Assembly: GCA_030424715.1 (NCBI GenBank)
Contig: JAUHWH010000005.1
Location: 1 to 64,000 of the forward strand
From: Bdellovibrionia bacterium
GTDB lineage: Bacteria; Bdellovibrionota; Bdellovibrionia; Bdellovibrionales; JAGQZY01
Direction: 5' to 3'
DNA length: 64,000 nt
Shown here: piece after piece, positions 7,412-16,204 of the stretch
Layout of the letters: the number at the start of each line of letters is the position of its first letter
How positions within the stretch are numbered: position 1 is the first letter of the stretch
Notes under the pieces: model-generated
Told to the model about the DNA's origin: nothing
The model's database searches: none
What the model saw: only the letters and a program-made list of their open reading frames with translations
Position numbers and translations under genes: made by a program

Positions 7412-9003
7412 AGAGTCTTTCCCTTCCCCGATTGGCAGCTACCGGCAATATCAATCTTGTAGTTGTCTAATTCGTCGAACCAAATTTCGCCTTGAAAAGG
7501 AAAGGTTAGCGTGTCTTGATCCTGACTGCCGGTGGTGCCCTGCTTACTGCGGGCTTGCATGTTTTTGGTGTCTTCGATCACTCGATCACTAAGGGCCAAC
7601 TGTTGAATCAACTCGGCCTCAACAATCTGCATTTTCTTTAGAACGCTTGAGATCTCTCCCACCTCTTGATTGGCCAAGGCTTTCACCCGATTGAGAGAGG
7701 CCGTGTAACTGTTGCGAGCCCTTCCTTCAATCGTCTTGCGGAACTTCTCCATTTTAGCCTGAAAGCCCACCTGTGCGGTGCCTTCGGACAAAGACTGGGA
7801 GTAAAGCTTTTTAGCAATCTCAGCCTCCTTTTCCATAAGAGCATGACGCTGAACCAAATAGAACAGGTTTTCATCTCGTGTGGAGTGTCGAGGCAAGTGT
7901 TGCCCGGCCTCGCCAAGAGCCGTCATCGTGGTTCGTTCTTCGGCGAGCTTGGCGAAGAGAGTTTTTACGGGCTCGCTTTGTGGGTTCTCTTTGAGACTCA
8001 ACAGGCGACTGGCCTTTAAACGAAAACGCTGACGAAACTCTTTTAACACCTGCGACACCTGTTGATAGTCACAGACCTTCAGGTTCGCCAAGCTGGCGAG
8101 GTAAAAAGCCTCTGGCCCGACGTCGGTTTGCAAAGCCGGCACCAGTAGAGTTTGGGTGTGGGCCAATGTGTTTTGCGGCTGTCCCAGGCGAAGCTCGGCC
8201 CAACCTCTTTCTTCGAGGGCTTCAAACCAGTAATCAGAAGCTTTGCCAATTTTTTTGTAGTACCGGATCGCCTGTGAAAGGTAGCCACTTTGGTAAAGCA
8301 TACGAGCGGCTGTCAAATTCATAAGATCTTTTGAAATCGGATTGTTCTCGTCAATCCCTTGCAGATGTTTTAAAAGTTTGGCGGCTTTCACCACCTCATC
8401 TTGCATTAATAGGGTGGTCACGTAGCGCCACTCGGTCCAGCTTCTCTCCCAAGTTTTCGAAGAGGTCTTTCTGAGGAGAGCCTCAATCTGTCCAATGGTT
8501 AAATCGGAGTCAAAGCGTCGCGCCGTCACCATCACTTCTGCAGACAGGCCAAACACCTCGGTCCATGCTGGCGACCACTGCACGTCTGTAAACGACCACA
8601 AACTCTCATTGGTTTGCATCAGGCCTCGCCACAGTCCTAACAGCTTTTTACTCACCTTTTGCGGGTTGGCCATAAACAAACTTTCCAATCCCGTCAGTCG
8701 CATACCATTTTTGTAGAGGAGGTAACCATAAAGAGCTCGCCCATCGTTTGAGCTGGCAAAAGAGGAGTTTTCAAAAGCCGAGGGCCATTGATAAAGCGCT
8801 TTTTTAACCTCTCCCTTTTCTAAAAACTGGAAAAAAATATTCTGCTCCGGCGAGCGCGAAGGTACAAGGTTTTGAAACACACTGCTTTTTTGTTCAATGT
8901 TCAAACCATCCATCTGCTTTTGATCGCCGTTGAGCACGTCCAACAAGTCGTCGGCTCCTGACTGAAAACAGAATAAAGTGAGAATAACGAATATTTTTAG
9001 CAT
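7408..9003 (-). CDS. Exported TPR-type repeat protein of the gliding-like cluster
   Basis: 531 residues from the ATG at 9003, chosen because it follows the upstream stop, has AAGGCGG before it, and starts a clear signal peptide (MLKIFVILTLFCFQSGADD); the frame extends to 9030 but would overlap the previous gene. The mature protein is almost all helical, with repeated W/Y/L-A-L patterns typical of degenerate TPR units (for example YYKKIGKASDYWFEALEERG), and ends in a coiled-coil-like stretch and a Gly/Gln-rich tail. It overlaps the next gene by 4 bases. Probable periplasmic scaffold that connects motor and outer-membrane parts. The family is not recognised more precisely. Confidence 0.75.
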   Translation of the reverse strand: MLKIFVILTLFCFQSGADDLLDVLNGDQKQMDGLNIEQKSSVFQNLVPSRSPEQNIFFQFLEKGEVKKALYQWPSAFENSSFASSNDGRALYGYLLYKNGMRLTGLESLFMANPQKVSKKLLGLWRGLMQTNESLWSFTDVQWSPAWTEVFGLSAEVMVTARRFDSDLTIGQIEALLRKTSSKTWERSWTEWRYVTTLLMQDEVVKAAKLLKHLQGIDENNPISKDLMNLTAARMLYQSGYLSQAIRYYKKIGKASDYWFEALEERGWAELRLGQPQNTLAHTQTLLVPALQTDVGPEAFYLASLANLKVCDYQQVSQVLKEFRQRFRLKASRLLSLKENPQSEPVKTLFAKLAEERTTMTALGEAGQHLPRHSTRDENLFYLVQRHALMEKEAEIAKKLYSQSLSEGTAQVGFQAKMEKFRKTIEGRARNSYTASLNRVKALANQEVGEISSVLKKMQIVEAELIQQLALSDRVIEDTKNMQARSKQGTTGSQDQDTLTFPFQGEIWFDELDNYKIDIAGSCQSGKGKTL

Positions 9004-9013
9004 AATTGCCGCC

Positions 9014-9691
9014 TTATAGTAGATAACCAAAAGAGACGCCCACGTTGGTGGTGTCTATATCACTCGCTCCACCAAAACGTTGCGCTTGATAAAATCTCTG
9101 TCGAATTTCAACACGTGTGGATAAATGCTGTGAAAGCCAAAGCCCCAGGCCAGCCCCCCAGCTGTATGTCTGGGTGTCGCCGGAGCTCAGCTGGATGTTT
9201 CCAAAGGAGAGCAGTCCGTAGACGTCAAACTGGGCCACACCCGCTCCAAAAAGGTTCACCTTACCGTAAATCGGAGCGTAGTTAAGAACGGCTTCGTATC
9301 CGGCTTCGGGTTGATCGAGGTCTGGGACAATTCGGTTGTCGTCGATTAAAAAACGTCCTTCTTCAGCCAACTGGTTGAAAGCAGAAAAATATGTGAGGCC
9401 AACAGCCCACCTTGGAGAAATATGAAGATGATAATCGAGAGACAACATCTGCGTGTTGAGAAAACTGTCACCTCCCACCACGTTGGCGTATCCCCCAGAG
9501 AATTCATGACGCCAGCGCTTGTCCACCACGCGGTTTTGCACCACCTGAACTTCTTTATCCGGACCAAGAACCTTGGCTCTGTTCATCAAAACATCGTTGC
9601 CACCCAAAGAATCAAAGTCTTTCAGGATGTCCGCTTGAGCGTGACGGCCCAACCATAGGACAATCAGTATCATAAAGGCTTTTTTCATCAT
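9014..9691 (-). CDS. Outer-membrane beta-barrel protein of the gliding-like cluster
   Basis: 225 residues with AAGGAG 6 bases before ATG at 9691. Signal peptide MMKKAFMILIVLWLGRHAQA. After a short N-terminal charged segment (DFDSLGGNDVLMNRAKVLG) the rest alternates hydrophobic and polar residues with aromatic belts (WRHEFSGGYANVVGG, SLDYHLHISPRWAVGLTYF), ending FGYLL, as in 8-strand barrels. The pattern resembles the outer-membrane beta-barrel family found in myxobacterial and Bdellovibrio gliding-type clusters. It overlaps the upstream lipoprotein gene by 4 bases, so translation is probably coupled. Likely outer-membrane anchor of the machine. Confidence 0.75.
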   Translation of the reverse strand: MMKKAFMILIVLWLGRHAQADILKDFDSLGGNDVLMNRAKVLGPDKEVQVVQNRVVDKRWRHEFSGGYANVVGGDSFLNTQMLSLDYHLHISPRWAVGLTYFSAFNQLAEEGRFLIDDNRIVPDLDQPEAGYEAVLNYAPIYGKVNLFGAGVAQFDVYGLLSFGNIQLSSGDTQTYSWGAGLGLWLSQHLSTRVEIRQRFYQAQRFGGASDIDTTNVGVSFGYLL

Positions 9692-10833
9692 GGCGCACTC
9701 CTTACAAGAATGTTCATTTCATGGGTCATGGTAGCCTGACTCTGTGCAGGTCCCCGACGGACTGTATTTGTTCCAATAATTTCAACTTTGGCATTACCCG
9801 AAGCCGCTGGAGCCCAGGTTAACGTACAATAAGCCACTCGTTGTCCATTTTTCTTGGTGGTTCGACAAACGCAGTCCATGCTGGCTGGTTTTTTAGAGCA
9901 AGTCGCATCCACCTCACCCCGATCGAGCGGGTCATATACGGAGAAGGTGTAATCAGACTCTTGCCCCTCGGTAAACTGCACCAATCTTTCCGCGACGACG
10001 ACGGGCTCTTTCGCCCGACTGTATATTGCGTAATTCACCGGGTAACTGCGAGAAGGCACACCCGAGATGGAATACACCACCAAGTCGAGGGCCACTCGTC
10101 GCCCCTGTCCAGAAAGGTAAAAATCGGTCGGCACATCTATGGCAAGCTCGAACTCCCACTCGTCCCTAGCGGGATTGTAAACCCCTTCTTTAGAGACATC
10201 GACAAATTGTGAGCCCACAGTGCTGGTTTTATAGGAGTCAAAAACGCGTAATCGAGGGCTGTACTCTTGCTCGGTGTCTTTCACTCGAACAGTTACCATT
10301 TTTCTTTCACCCGTGATGACATCGCCCCTCTTGCCTTGAAAACTCACCTCGACAATCTCTGGTATCTCGGCGTTCTGTGGGACCACATGAATTGTTAGGG
10401 GTCTTTTGACCGTCAATATGGTGCCTTCATAGGCTGTGTCGAAAGAGAGGTTAATGTTCTGAATCACGTTGGGCGCTTCCACCGGTACAAAGTCAAAATC
10501 AGGAGTGATGTAGATCGTTTTTGTAGCTTCGTCAAAACGAGCACCAGGAAATTTGTCTTGGAGGTCTGGAATCCGAATGGCGGCTAGGGTCACCTCTTTG
10601 TGACTAATCTCAGGCTTTATCACGATCTCAAGGGTGGCTCCCTCTCGCACGGTGTAGACATAAGGCATATCAAGAAAAAGTGACGATTGCTTAGGCGGAG
10701 GTATTTTGCCCAAAGTCGTTTCGGGTGGTACCGCGTTTTTGATGCGATCGTCTTCACCCTTTAAAGGATCTTTATCCCAACCGCTGTGGCAAGCACTTAA
10801 AGTCAAAACCATTAAAATCATCACTAGGCGCAT
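9688..10833 (-). CDS. Large lipoprotein of the gliding-like cluster
   Basis: 381 residues. The start at 10833 is chosen over the longer frame (10968) because AAGGAGGGG precedes it and it opens a lipoprotein signal with lipobox LSAC (Cys15). The mature part contains a proline-rich linker, then beta-rich stretches (PYVYTVREGATLEIVIKPE, RPLTIHVVPQNAEIPEIVEV) suggesting Ig-like or cadherin-like folds, and a small Cys cluster near the C-terminus (CSKKPASMDCVC and YCTL). No enzymatic motif is seen. It sits between the AgmX-like gene and the barrel gene and overlaps the latter by 4 bases, fitting an outer-membrane structural partner. Confidence 0.75.
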   Translation of the reverse strand: MRLVMILMVLTLSACHSGWDKDPLKGEDDRIKNAVPPETTLGKIPPPKQSSLFLDMPYVYTVREGATLEIVIKPEISHKEVTLAAIRIPDLQDKFPGARFDEATKTIYITPDFDFVPVEAPNVIQNINLSFDTAYEGTILTVKRPLTIHVVPQNAEIPEIVEVSFQGKRGDVITGERKMVTVRVKDTEQEYSPRLRVFDSYKTSTVGSQFVDVSKEGVYNPARDEWEFELAIDVPTDFYLSGQGRRVALDLVVYSISGVPSRSYPVNYAIYSRAKEPVVVAERLVQFTEGQESDYTFSVYDPLDRGEVDATCSKKPASMDCVCRTTKKNGQRVAYCTLTWAPAASGNAKVEIIGTNTVRRGPAQSQATMTHEMNILVRSAP

Positions 10834-10862
10834 GGCCCCTCCTTGATCACAAATTCTTTTCA

Positions 10863-12011
10863 TTAGCTCCGCCCCGTTCGCTTCAGTAAGAAGGGATAAG
10901 AGACCGGAACCTCTTGATTGCCTTCGGGTATGGGGAATTTCCAGGTTCGAAGGCGTCGTAAGATACAATCTTCAACTGTTTTGTTATTGAGCGAAGTGTT
11001 TTTCACTTTCGCAATTTTTACTCGCCCACTGCCGTCGATCACCCAGTTCACAGCCACACGCCCCGAAAGAGCGCTGTTGAGCTGCAATCCTTGCTCGTAG
11101 CAAAAGCGAATTTGCCCTAAGTTTCTGCGCACGACATCACCGATCAGGCTACTGTCGAGACCCCCATCAACGGAGGCCTCTTCGGGGATGGGAATCAAGG
11201 AGGCACCGGTCGCTCCAACAAGAGACACGGAACCATAGCCCGCCTTGCCGCCGCCTTTACCTTTGGTGCCGTAACCACCGCCGCCTTTTAAATTATGACC
11301 CGCACCGAGGGGCGCTGCCACCATTCCTTTGCTGTAAATGTTGGTCTGCACTCCACCACTGCCCTGGCTACCACCCAAGCCCGGGCCAGCCGTGGCCTTC
11401 ACCGCCCCGAGATCAAGTCCACCTTTTTGATTGCTCTTCGCCAGTTGCCCAAGGGCCGCTAAAGCACCCCGACGCTTCCAGCCTTTGCGTTTGGCATTGG
11501 GGCTGATTTTTTGAGGTTTCGTTCGATTCAGGCTGACGGTCTGACGATTGCTGGTTTTAGGAATAGCCAACTTCCGTTTTACCACTTTCACGATCTCACG
11601 CTTCTTCTCTTCGACCACCTCTTCGGCGATCTCCTGAGTAGGCGCAAAAACGTCCGAAATCAGATATCCCGACAAGAGGTAAAAAAAGATCGCAAACAAA
11701 ACGGCCTTGCGAGCCGGGCCGAAATCGGTTTCGTTTATCACTTCAGTGGGAGCGGCGACGGCATCGGCGTCGCTTAACTCTAAGTATCCCCCGGACTCTA
11801 AAGGGATGCGACCCGCGCTCAATTCATCACCACTGGTTTCTTTGATGATTTGAAAAGGGATCTGAGCTTTCTCCATTGGCCCAAGAGAACTCAAGACCTC
11901 TAACCGTTTAGTGTCTTTTCGGAAAACCGTCCATATTTTATCAGGAGACGTCCATGGGAACACACGGACAACCTGCCCGCCGCTATTGTGAAGAACTAAA
12001 CTCTTTGCCAT
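10863..12011 (-). CDS. AgmX/PglI-type energy-transducing protein (TonB-C-like)
   Basis: 382 residues from ATG 12011 (GAGG upstream; the frame's TTG at 12023 would overlap the previous stop). Order: N-terminal about 95 residues of beta-type cytoplasmic domain, one membrane segment (about 99-121), a Glu/Lys-rich stretch, a long Gly/Ala/Lys low-complexity linker (GGGGYGTKGKGGGK) and a C-terminal domain of about 95 residues. That domain has IRFCYEQGL, GRVAVNWVIDGSGRV and CILRRLRTWKFP, the signature of the AgmX/PglI C-terminal family related to TonB-C. It carries the paired cysteines usual in the family. The family is named after adventurous gliding proteins of Myxococcus. Likely spans the periplasm and couples the TolQ/R motor to outer-membrane partners. 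Confidence 0.85.
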   Translation of the reverse strand: MAKSLVLHNSGGQVVRVFPWTSPDKIWTVFRKDTKRLEVLSSLGPMEKAQIPFQIIKETSGDELSAGRIPLESGGYLELSDADAVAAPTEVINETDFGPARKAVLFAIFFYLLSGYLISDVFAPTQEIAEEVVEEKKREIVKVVKRKLAIPKTSNRQTVSLNRTKPQKISPNAKRKGWKRRGALAALGQLAKSNQKGGLDLGAVKATAGPGLGGSQGSGGVQTNIYSKGMVAAPLGAGHNLKGGGGYGTKGKGGGKAGYGSVSLVGATGASLIPIPEEASVDGGLDSSLIGDVVRRNLGQIRFCYEQGLQLNSALSGRVAVNWVIDGSGRVKIAKVKNTSLNNKTVEDCILRRLRTWKFPIPEGNQEVPVSYPFLLKRTGRS

Positions 12012-12019
12012 CCTTGACC

Positions 12020-12274
12020 TCAATTCCTTTTTGCCGACTTCTTAATTCTATCTTTAAAATCTTTTCGCACTTCTAAAAGAGCATCCAGAACCTTATCTTG
12101 TTCGACTGTCACCACAGCTTCATCTGAGAAGTGATGCTTACCCTGAACCAAAATTTCGTCAAAGGAAACCTCACGACTGTCTTTAGTCTTGGGCTTTGTT
12201 GACTCCGATTGTGGAGCCGCGAACGCCGGGCTTGTCCATACTAGGGTTGAAAAAAACAAAGTCCATGTTTTCAT
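12020..12274 (-). CDS. Small exported protein of the gliding-like cluster (84 aa)
   Basis: Signal peptide MKTWTLFFSTLVWTSPAFAA is followed by a Lys/Ser/Thr-rich linker and a short conserved-looking core VSFDEILVQGKHHF, then a basic helix. It overlaps the large TPR gene by 4 bases and precedes the AgmX-like gene by 8 bases, so it is surely part of the same operon. I do not recognise the family. Small size and location between the TPR and AgmX proteins suggest a periplasmic adaptor. Confidence 0.7.
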   Translation of the reverse strand: MKTWTLFFSTLVWTSPAFAAPQSESTKPKTKDSREVSFDEILVQGKHHFSDEAVVTVEQDKVLDALLEVRKDFKDRIKKSAKRN

Positions 12275-15219
12275 AAAGATCTCCCTTTAGATTCAAATCC
12301 TTGGTCCACTAACTTTAGGCGGCTGTTCAAATAAATAATCATGGGCTTATACCCCCGCTTGGTCTCCAGACTGATTAGGTTGCGCAATGCGGTTTTGCTC
12401 AGTGGTGAGCTCTTCACTTGCTGCCTCGCGGTCTCGAGAAGCGCTAGCGACGGCATGGTTTTTTTGACTTCTTGCCGGGCCACGAGATCAAATCGAGCCG
12501 CCCGCTCAGGAGTCGAAACCGCTTTCATCTTCTCAATTTGAGGTTTCAGCAAGGCCTGCAGCTCAACCGGAGCTTTGTGGTAATTCGCATAAACCTGATC
12601 AATGGCGGCCTCGTTTTGCCAAAGTTCATCAATCTTAAACTGGATCTGGTCAGCCTTCTCTTTGTAAGGCGCTGCCTGCTGACTCAATAAAGACAAGTAC
12701 TGTTGCTGCTCTTCGGTCGTTAGGTCTTTGGGAGTTGGCAACCCGAGGAGTTCGTTGAAAAACCGTAGATACTGCTGTTGCAACTCTGTTAAGAATAAAG
12801 TTTGGGTCAACCAATCCTGAGTTTCGGTCGCTTTCGCGATGGTCTTTTCAAAACGAGTGATTAAGTTCATCCGACGTTGCAGAGATTTTGTGATCCGATG
12901 GGTACGCCCGTCAAGGCTGTGCTTTTTCAAACGAGCAATATCTCGCTCACCTTGGTCGATAAGAAAACCCCGCTGCAGGACGCGAGCCGCTGGCGTCGAA
13001 GCCAGGCCATTGGCCTTTAGCAACGCGGCGATTTGTTTTGAATTTTTACGACCGCTGTAAATCTCCATCAATAACCCAGCAAGAAAGTTGGGGTTCTTGC
13101 TCAAATAAGGGCGGCACGGCTTTTGGTTGGAGCCGTAGGACTTGGCCTCTTTCACAAGCTTTACGCAGATAGAGAAAGCCAGCTCAGGATCAGGCTCCCC
13201 CTTGAGGTAGCGATAGTAATGTTGGGACGAGGGCTTTTCAGCGAGATCGGCCAATCGCGCGAGTTCTAACCACTTTTTCGTATTGAGCTTTTTGTAGCTG
13301 GCGTAGGCCTCATCAAAGTTCAACTGTAGTTCACTCAACCACACCTTGTTTTCGAGACCAAAGGTTCTCTCCTCGGCGGATAAGTTTTTTAGCTGCAAGA
13401 AGGAACGTAAGGCCCCATCCATCTCCCCAAACTTTTTGAGCTTCCGGGCAAGAATCACCTTGTTCTTGTAGTAGGTTTTTGCCTTGTCTGGATCAGCGGT
13501 CGTGACATCAAAACGGTTTAGGGTGTTCCAAGCCTCAAGATCGTTAGTATCACTGGCCGAAAGAGCTGCCGTTTGCGACAAGACTGATTGGCCGGCTAAG
13601 CTCATAAATCGCTTCCGCTTGGTTGGAAAAAGTCTCGCAAACTCACTAGCCCAGCGTTCAATCAGCAAGTCATTTTTGGCTAGCACCAAGCCATCGAGGG
13701 CCATTTCCGCGGCCTGCAGCTTCAAGCGTGCCGGCGTGCTGGGGTGACTGGCCAGAGTTTTGAATTCTTCCGCGGCAGCCTGGTAATCCTTGGCATCGTA
13801 TTTTTGCTGCGCCATTTGATAACGAATCTCTGTGGACTTGGTTTTCTGTGGACTTCGCTCCAAGTAAAATTTCTGGGAGGCCAGTAGCCAGTTTTGGTTT
13901 TTCGCCAATTCCGCAATTTCAATACGGCGAACCAAAAGACTTTCTTGGTTTTCTTTTGTCTTCGCCAATTTATAAGCCGCTTGGTTCCACCGGTAGGCCT
14001 TGTCATAATCTTTGGCCTGTGTCGCCGCTTGGGATGCTAGTTCGTAGGCCTCTCGGTCCGTCTTCTCGACGGTGAAGTAACCGCCGTAGGCTTCGAGTAA
14101 ACTCTCTGATGGGTTCTTTTTCTCAGAGCGATTCCAGTCAAAGACCAGGCGACGGATGCGTTTTTTCAACTCATCACACTGCCGCTGATCCTTGCACCCC
14201 TGTAAACTGGTCCAATTGCGAAAGGCGCGCTTTAAATAAGGTAAAATTTCTTGCTTTTGACTGCCAGTCATCTTGAGACTTGCTAAGTAGACAAGGCCTT
14301 CCATGCGGATCTGTGGGTCCGCGGTCTCAGCAACCACAAGCTCCCAGGCTTGCTGGGCCTGCTGCACCCGGCCGAGTCGCTCCAATTCTTTGGCAAGAAA
14401 AGAGATGTTCTCGATACGAGTCTTTTCGGGACTCAAAGCATAGACTTTTTTAATGGCAGCGATGTCGATCTGTGAACTGTGGGCCATAAAAACGGTGTAG
14501 TCTTTGGCGACCTCGGATTTGAAGTCTTGATCGACATTCACCATGCTCTCACCCCCACGGGTGAGAAGCTTCGGACTCCTCAATATTTGCTCAAGCCCCT
14601 CAACAGCGGCTGTTATTTTGCCTATATTGTAATGACACCATGCTAAACGAAACGAGGCCAACCCGCGACGAGTGAAACTCTCTGAGGCCAAGGCTTTCTG
14701 ATAAAAAACCTTAGCTGAAGCAAAGTCTCGTTGCTTGAAATAGATCTCGGCCAATGAGAACTGAGCCTCCACGGCGCCGCGACCCGATGTCGAAGCGATC
14801 ACCTTTTTGTAAAAGGAAATGGCCTTATTGTTTTCTCCCAGAACCTCATATATGTGTCCCACCTGCACCATCACATTTTGACGGGCTTCGCCTTTAAGGG
14901 TGGGCAAGGCGTATTCGTAATACTCCAAGGCTTTTTGGCGATCCGCCAGACCATTATGGCACTCGATACAACCTTTTTCTAGCTCGGCTTTTTGCTGCAG
15001 GCGGCCTCTCTCGGCATGCAAATCAGCCAAGCGCAAAGTGATTTTGTTTTTGGTGGGATTGCCCTCCGGCAGCTTTAAGAAAACGTTGGTCAACTTATTG
15101 ATCAAGAGGGTCTCGGTGTCGCCAGCCGCTGCGCTGACAGGCCCAGCAACCACAATAAGTCCAAGACAAAGACTGAAAGCCACCGCAACAGACATGAATG
15201 TGTTTTTTACTTTTATCAT
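12271..15219 (-). CDS. Very large exported TPR protein (982 aa) of the gliding-like cluster
   Basis: Signal peptide MIKVKNTFMSVAVAFSLCLGLIVVAGPVSA, then many TPR-like units across the first 650 residues (for example ALEYYEYALPTL, AISFYKKVIASTSG, AKVFYQKALAS, AQQAWELVVAE). A C-x2-C-H motif (GCIECHNG, about residues 83-90) near the first repeat looks like a single c-type haem binding site or a zinc site. The C-terminal third is helical and coiled-coil like. AGGAAG lies 9 bases before the ATG. It starts 6 bases after the ExbD-like stop. Role inferred: periplasmic scaffold of the motor complex, comparable in position to TPR proteins of Myxococcus Agl/Glt loci. Confidence 0.8.
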   Translation of the reverse strand: MIKVKNTFMSVAVAFSLCLGLIVVAGPVSAAAGDTETLLINKLTNVFLKLPEGNPTKNKITLRLADLHAERGRLQQKAELEKGCIECHNGLADRQKALEYYEYALPTLKGEARQNVMVQVGHIYEVLGENNKAISFYKKVIASTSGRGAVEAQFSLAEIYFKQRDFASAKVFYQKALASESFTRRGLASFRLAWCHYNIGKITAAVEGLEQILRSPKLLTRGGESMVNVDQDFKSEVAKDYTVFMAHSSQIDIAAIKKVYALSPEKTRIENISFLAKELERLGRVQQAQQAWELVVAETADPQIRMEGLVYLASLKMTGSQKQEILPYLKRAFRNWTSLQGCKDQRQCDELKKRIRRLVFDWNRSEKKNPSESLLEAYGGYFTVEKTDREAYELASQAATQAKDYDKAYRWNQAAYKLAKTKENQESLLVRRIEIAELAKNQNWLLASQKFYLERSPQKTKSTEIRYQMAQQKYDAKDYQAAAEEFKTLASHPSTPARLKLQAAEMALDGLVLAKNDLLIERWASEFARLFPTKRKRFMSLAGQSVLSQTAALSASDTNDLEAWNTLNRFDVTTADPDKAKTYYKNKVILARKLKKFGEMDGALRSFLQLKNLSAEERTFGLENKVWLSELQLNFDEAYASYKKLNTKKWLELARLADLAEKPSSQHYYRYLKGEPDPELAFSICVKLVKEAKSYGSNQKPCRPYLSKNPNFLAGLLMEIYSGRKNSKQIAALLKANGLASTPAARVLQRGFLIDQGERDIARLKKHSLDGRTHRITKSLQRRMNLITRFEKTIAKATETQDWLTQTLFLTELQQQYLRFFNELLGLPTPKDLTTEEQQQYLSLLSQQAAPYKEKADQIQFKIDELWQNEAAIDQVYANYHKAPVELQALLKPQIEKMKAVSTPERAARFDLVARQEVKKTMPSLALLETARQQVKSSPLSKTALRNLISLETKRGYKPMIIYLNSRLKLVDQGFESKGRSL

Positions 15220-15225
15220 CTTTAT

Positions 15226-15705
15226 CTACTTCCTGATTACGGCAAAGTTAATGTCACTGTACCCCGCATGGCCACCCGCCTGAATAACGTGGCTCAAAAG
15301 GTCGTAGGCCTGTCGACGATCGGCTTGAATGGTCATCGCCCCAGTGAACTCGGTGTCTGGATAATACTTCTCCCAGTTTTGCTTCACATCGAGCAGTCGC
15401 TTCACCAATTGCGTGGTTGGGATCTCTTCTTCTTCTATATAGAGTTTGTCTTTTTCAACTTTTACGACAACGTTGCGCTCAAGCTCGATCGCTTTGGCCG
15501 CGGCTGGCAGCTCCATACCTTCACTCATATAAAGCAATTCTCCGGTCGTTGAAAAATTCACCAAAAGATAAATCACTAACACGGAGAAAGTATCCACCAG
15601 CGAGGTCAACATGACCGTGGCTGCGAGATTTCTTTTACCTTTGCCCTTAACACCAAATCCTGCCCCCGATGCGAGTCCGGCTTGGCCCAGTGGTCGATTA
15701 AACAT
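15226..15705 (-). CDS. ExbD/TolR-type motor protein 2
   Basis: 159 residues. A Gly/Lys-rich cytoplasmic N-terminus leads to one membrane helix (about 31-50) with the key acidic residue Asp38 in TSLVDTFSVLVIYLL, then a periplasmic domain with VVVKVEKDKLYIEEEEIP and the C-terminal YDLLSHVIQAGGHAGY motif usual in TolR/ExbD. Proton flow through the ring of the neighbouring ExbB/TolQ protein depends on this aspartate in the family. Two different TolR-like genes after one TolQ-like gene is the arrangement of Myxococcus aglRQS, which supports a gliding-type motor. Confidence 0.87.
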   Translation of the reverse strand: MFNRPLGQAGLASGAGFGVKGKGKRNLAATVMLTSLVDTFSVLVIYLLVNFSTTGELLYMSEGMELPAAAKAIELERNVVVKVEKDKLYIEEEEIPTTQLVKRLLDVKQNWEKYYPDTEFTGAMTIQADRRQAYDLLSHVIQAGGHAGYSDINFAVIRK

Positions 15706-15727
15706 AGATCCCCCTGTTCATTTCGCT

Positions 15728-16192
15728 TTACAGCGGTGTGACACCAAGGTCTTGAATGCCTTGTTCACGAAACACATCCATCACTTGAATAATGTCTTCA
15801 AACGGTGTTTTTTCAGCGGGCCGAATCAATGCCATTGAGAGGTCGCTGTACGCACCGGTTAACTTTCCGAGATAGTTCGCAAGCTCTACAAAATCTGGCT
15901 TACCATCCACTCCCGCGATTTTACTGTTGCCAAAAGTCTTTACGAATTTGCGAGGAGCATGACGAAGCTTAAAGGCCAACTCGCCTTCCTTATCCATAAC
16001 GACCCACATTTCAGGCTTTGGCTTGCCGGAGGCCGCTTGACCACCAACAGCCTGCTTTACATTCATGGACCCGATTTGAATCCAAATCGTGGTCAAAAGA
16101 AGAAAGCAGATACAAACGGATAAGAGCGAGATAAACGCCACTAAGTCCACTTCGGTGTTCACCGCTTTTTTGGTTTTTTTGCTTCCAAACAC
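15728..16192 (-). CDS. ExbD/TolR-type motor protein 1
   Basis: 154 residues. Short basic N-terminus, a membrane segment (about 14-40) starting with Asp16 in EVDLVAFISLLSVCICFLLL, and a periplasmic domain ending in the MDVFREQGIQDLGVTPL motif of TolR-type proteins. It lies 12 bases after the ExbB-like gene and 22 before the second ExbD-like gene. Together the three form a proton-conducting 5:2-type stator by family knowledge. Confidence 0.87.
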   Translation of the reverse strand: MFGSKKTKKAVNTEVDLVAFISLLSVCICFLLLTTIWIQIGSMNVKQAVGGQAASGKPKPEMWVVMDKEGELAFKLRHAPRKFVKTFGNSKIAGVDGKPDFVELANYLGKLTGAYSDLSMALIRPAEKTPFEDIIQVMDVFREQGIQDLGVTPL

Positions 16193-16204
16193 TGGGCGCC
16201 TCCC

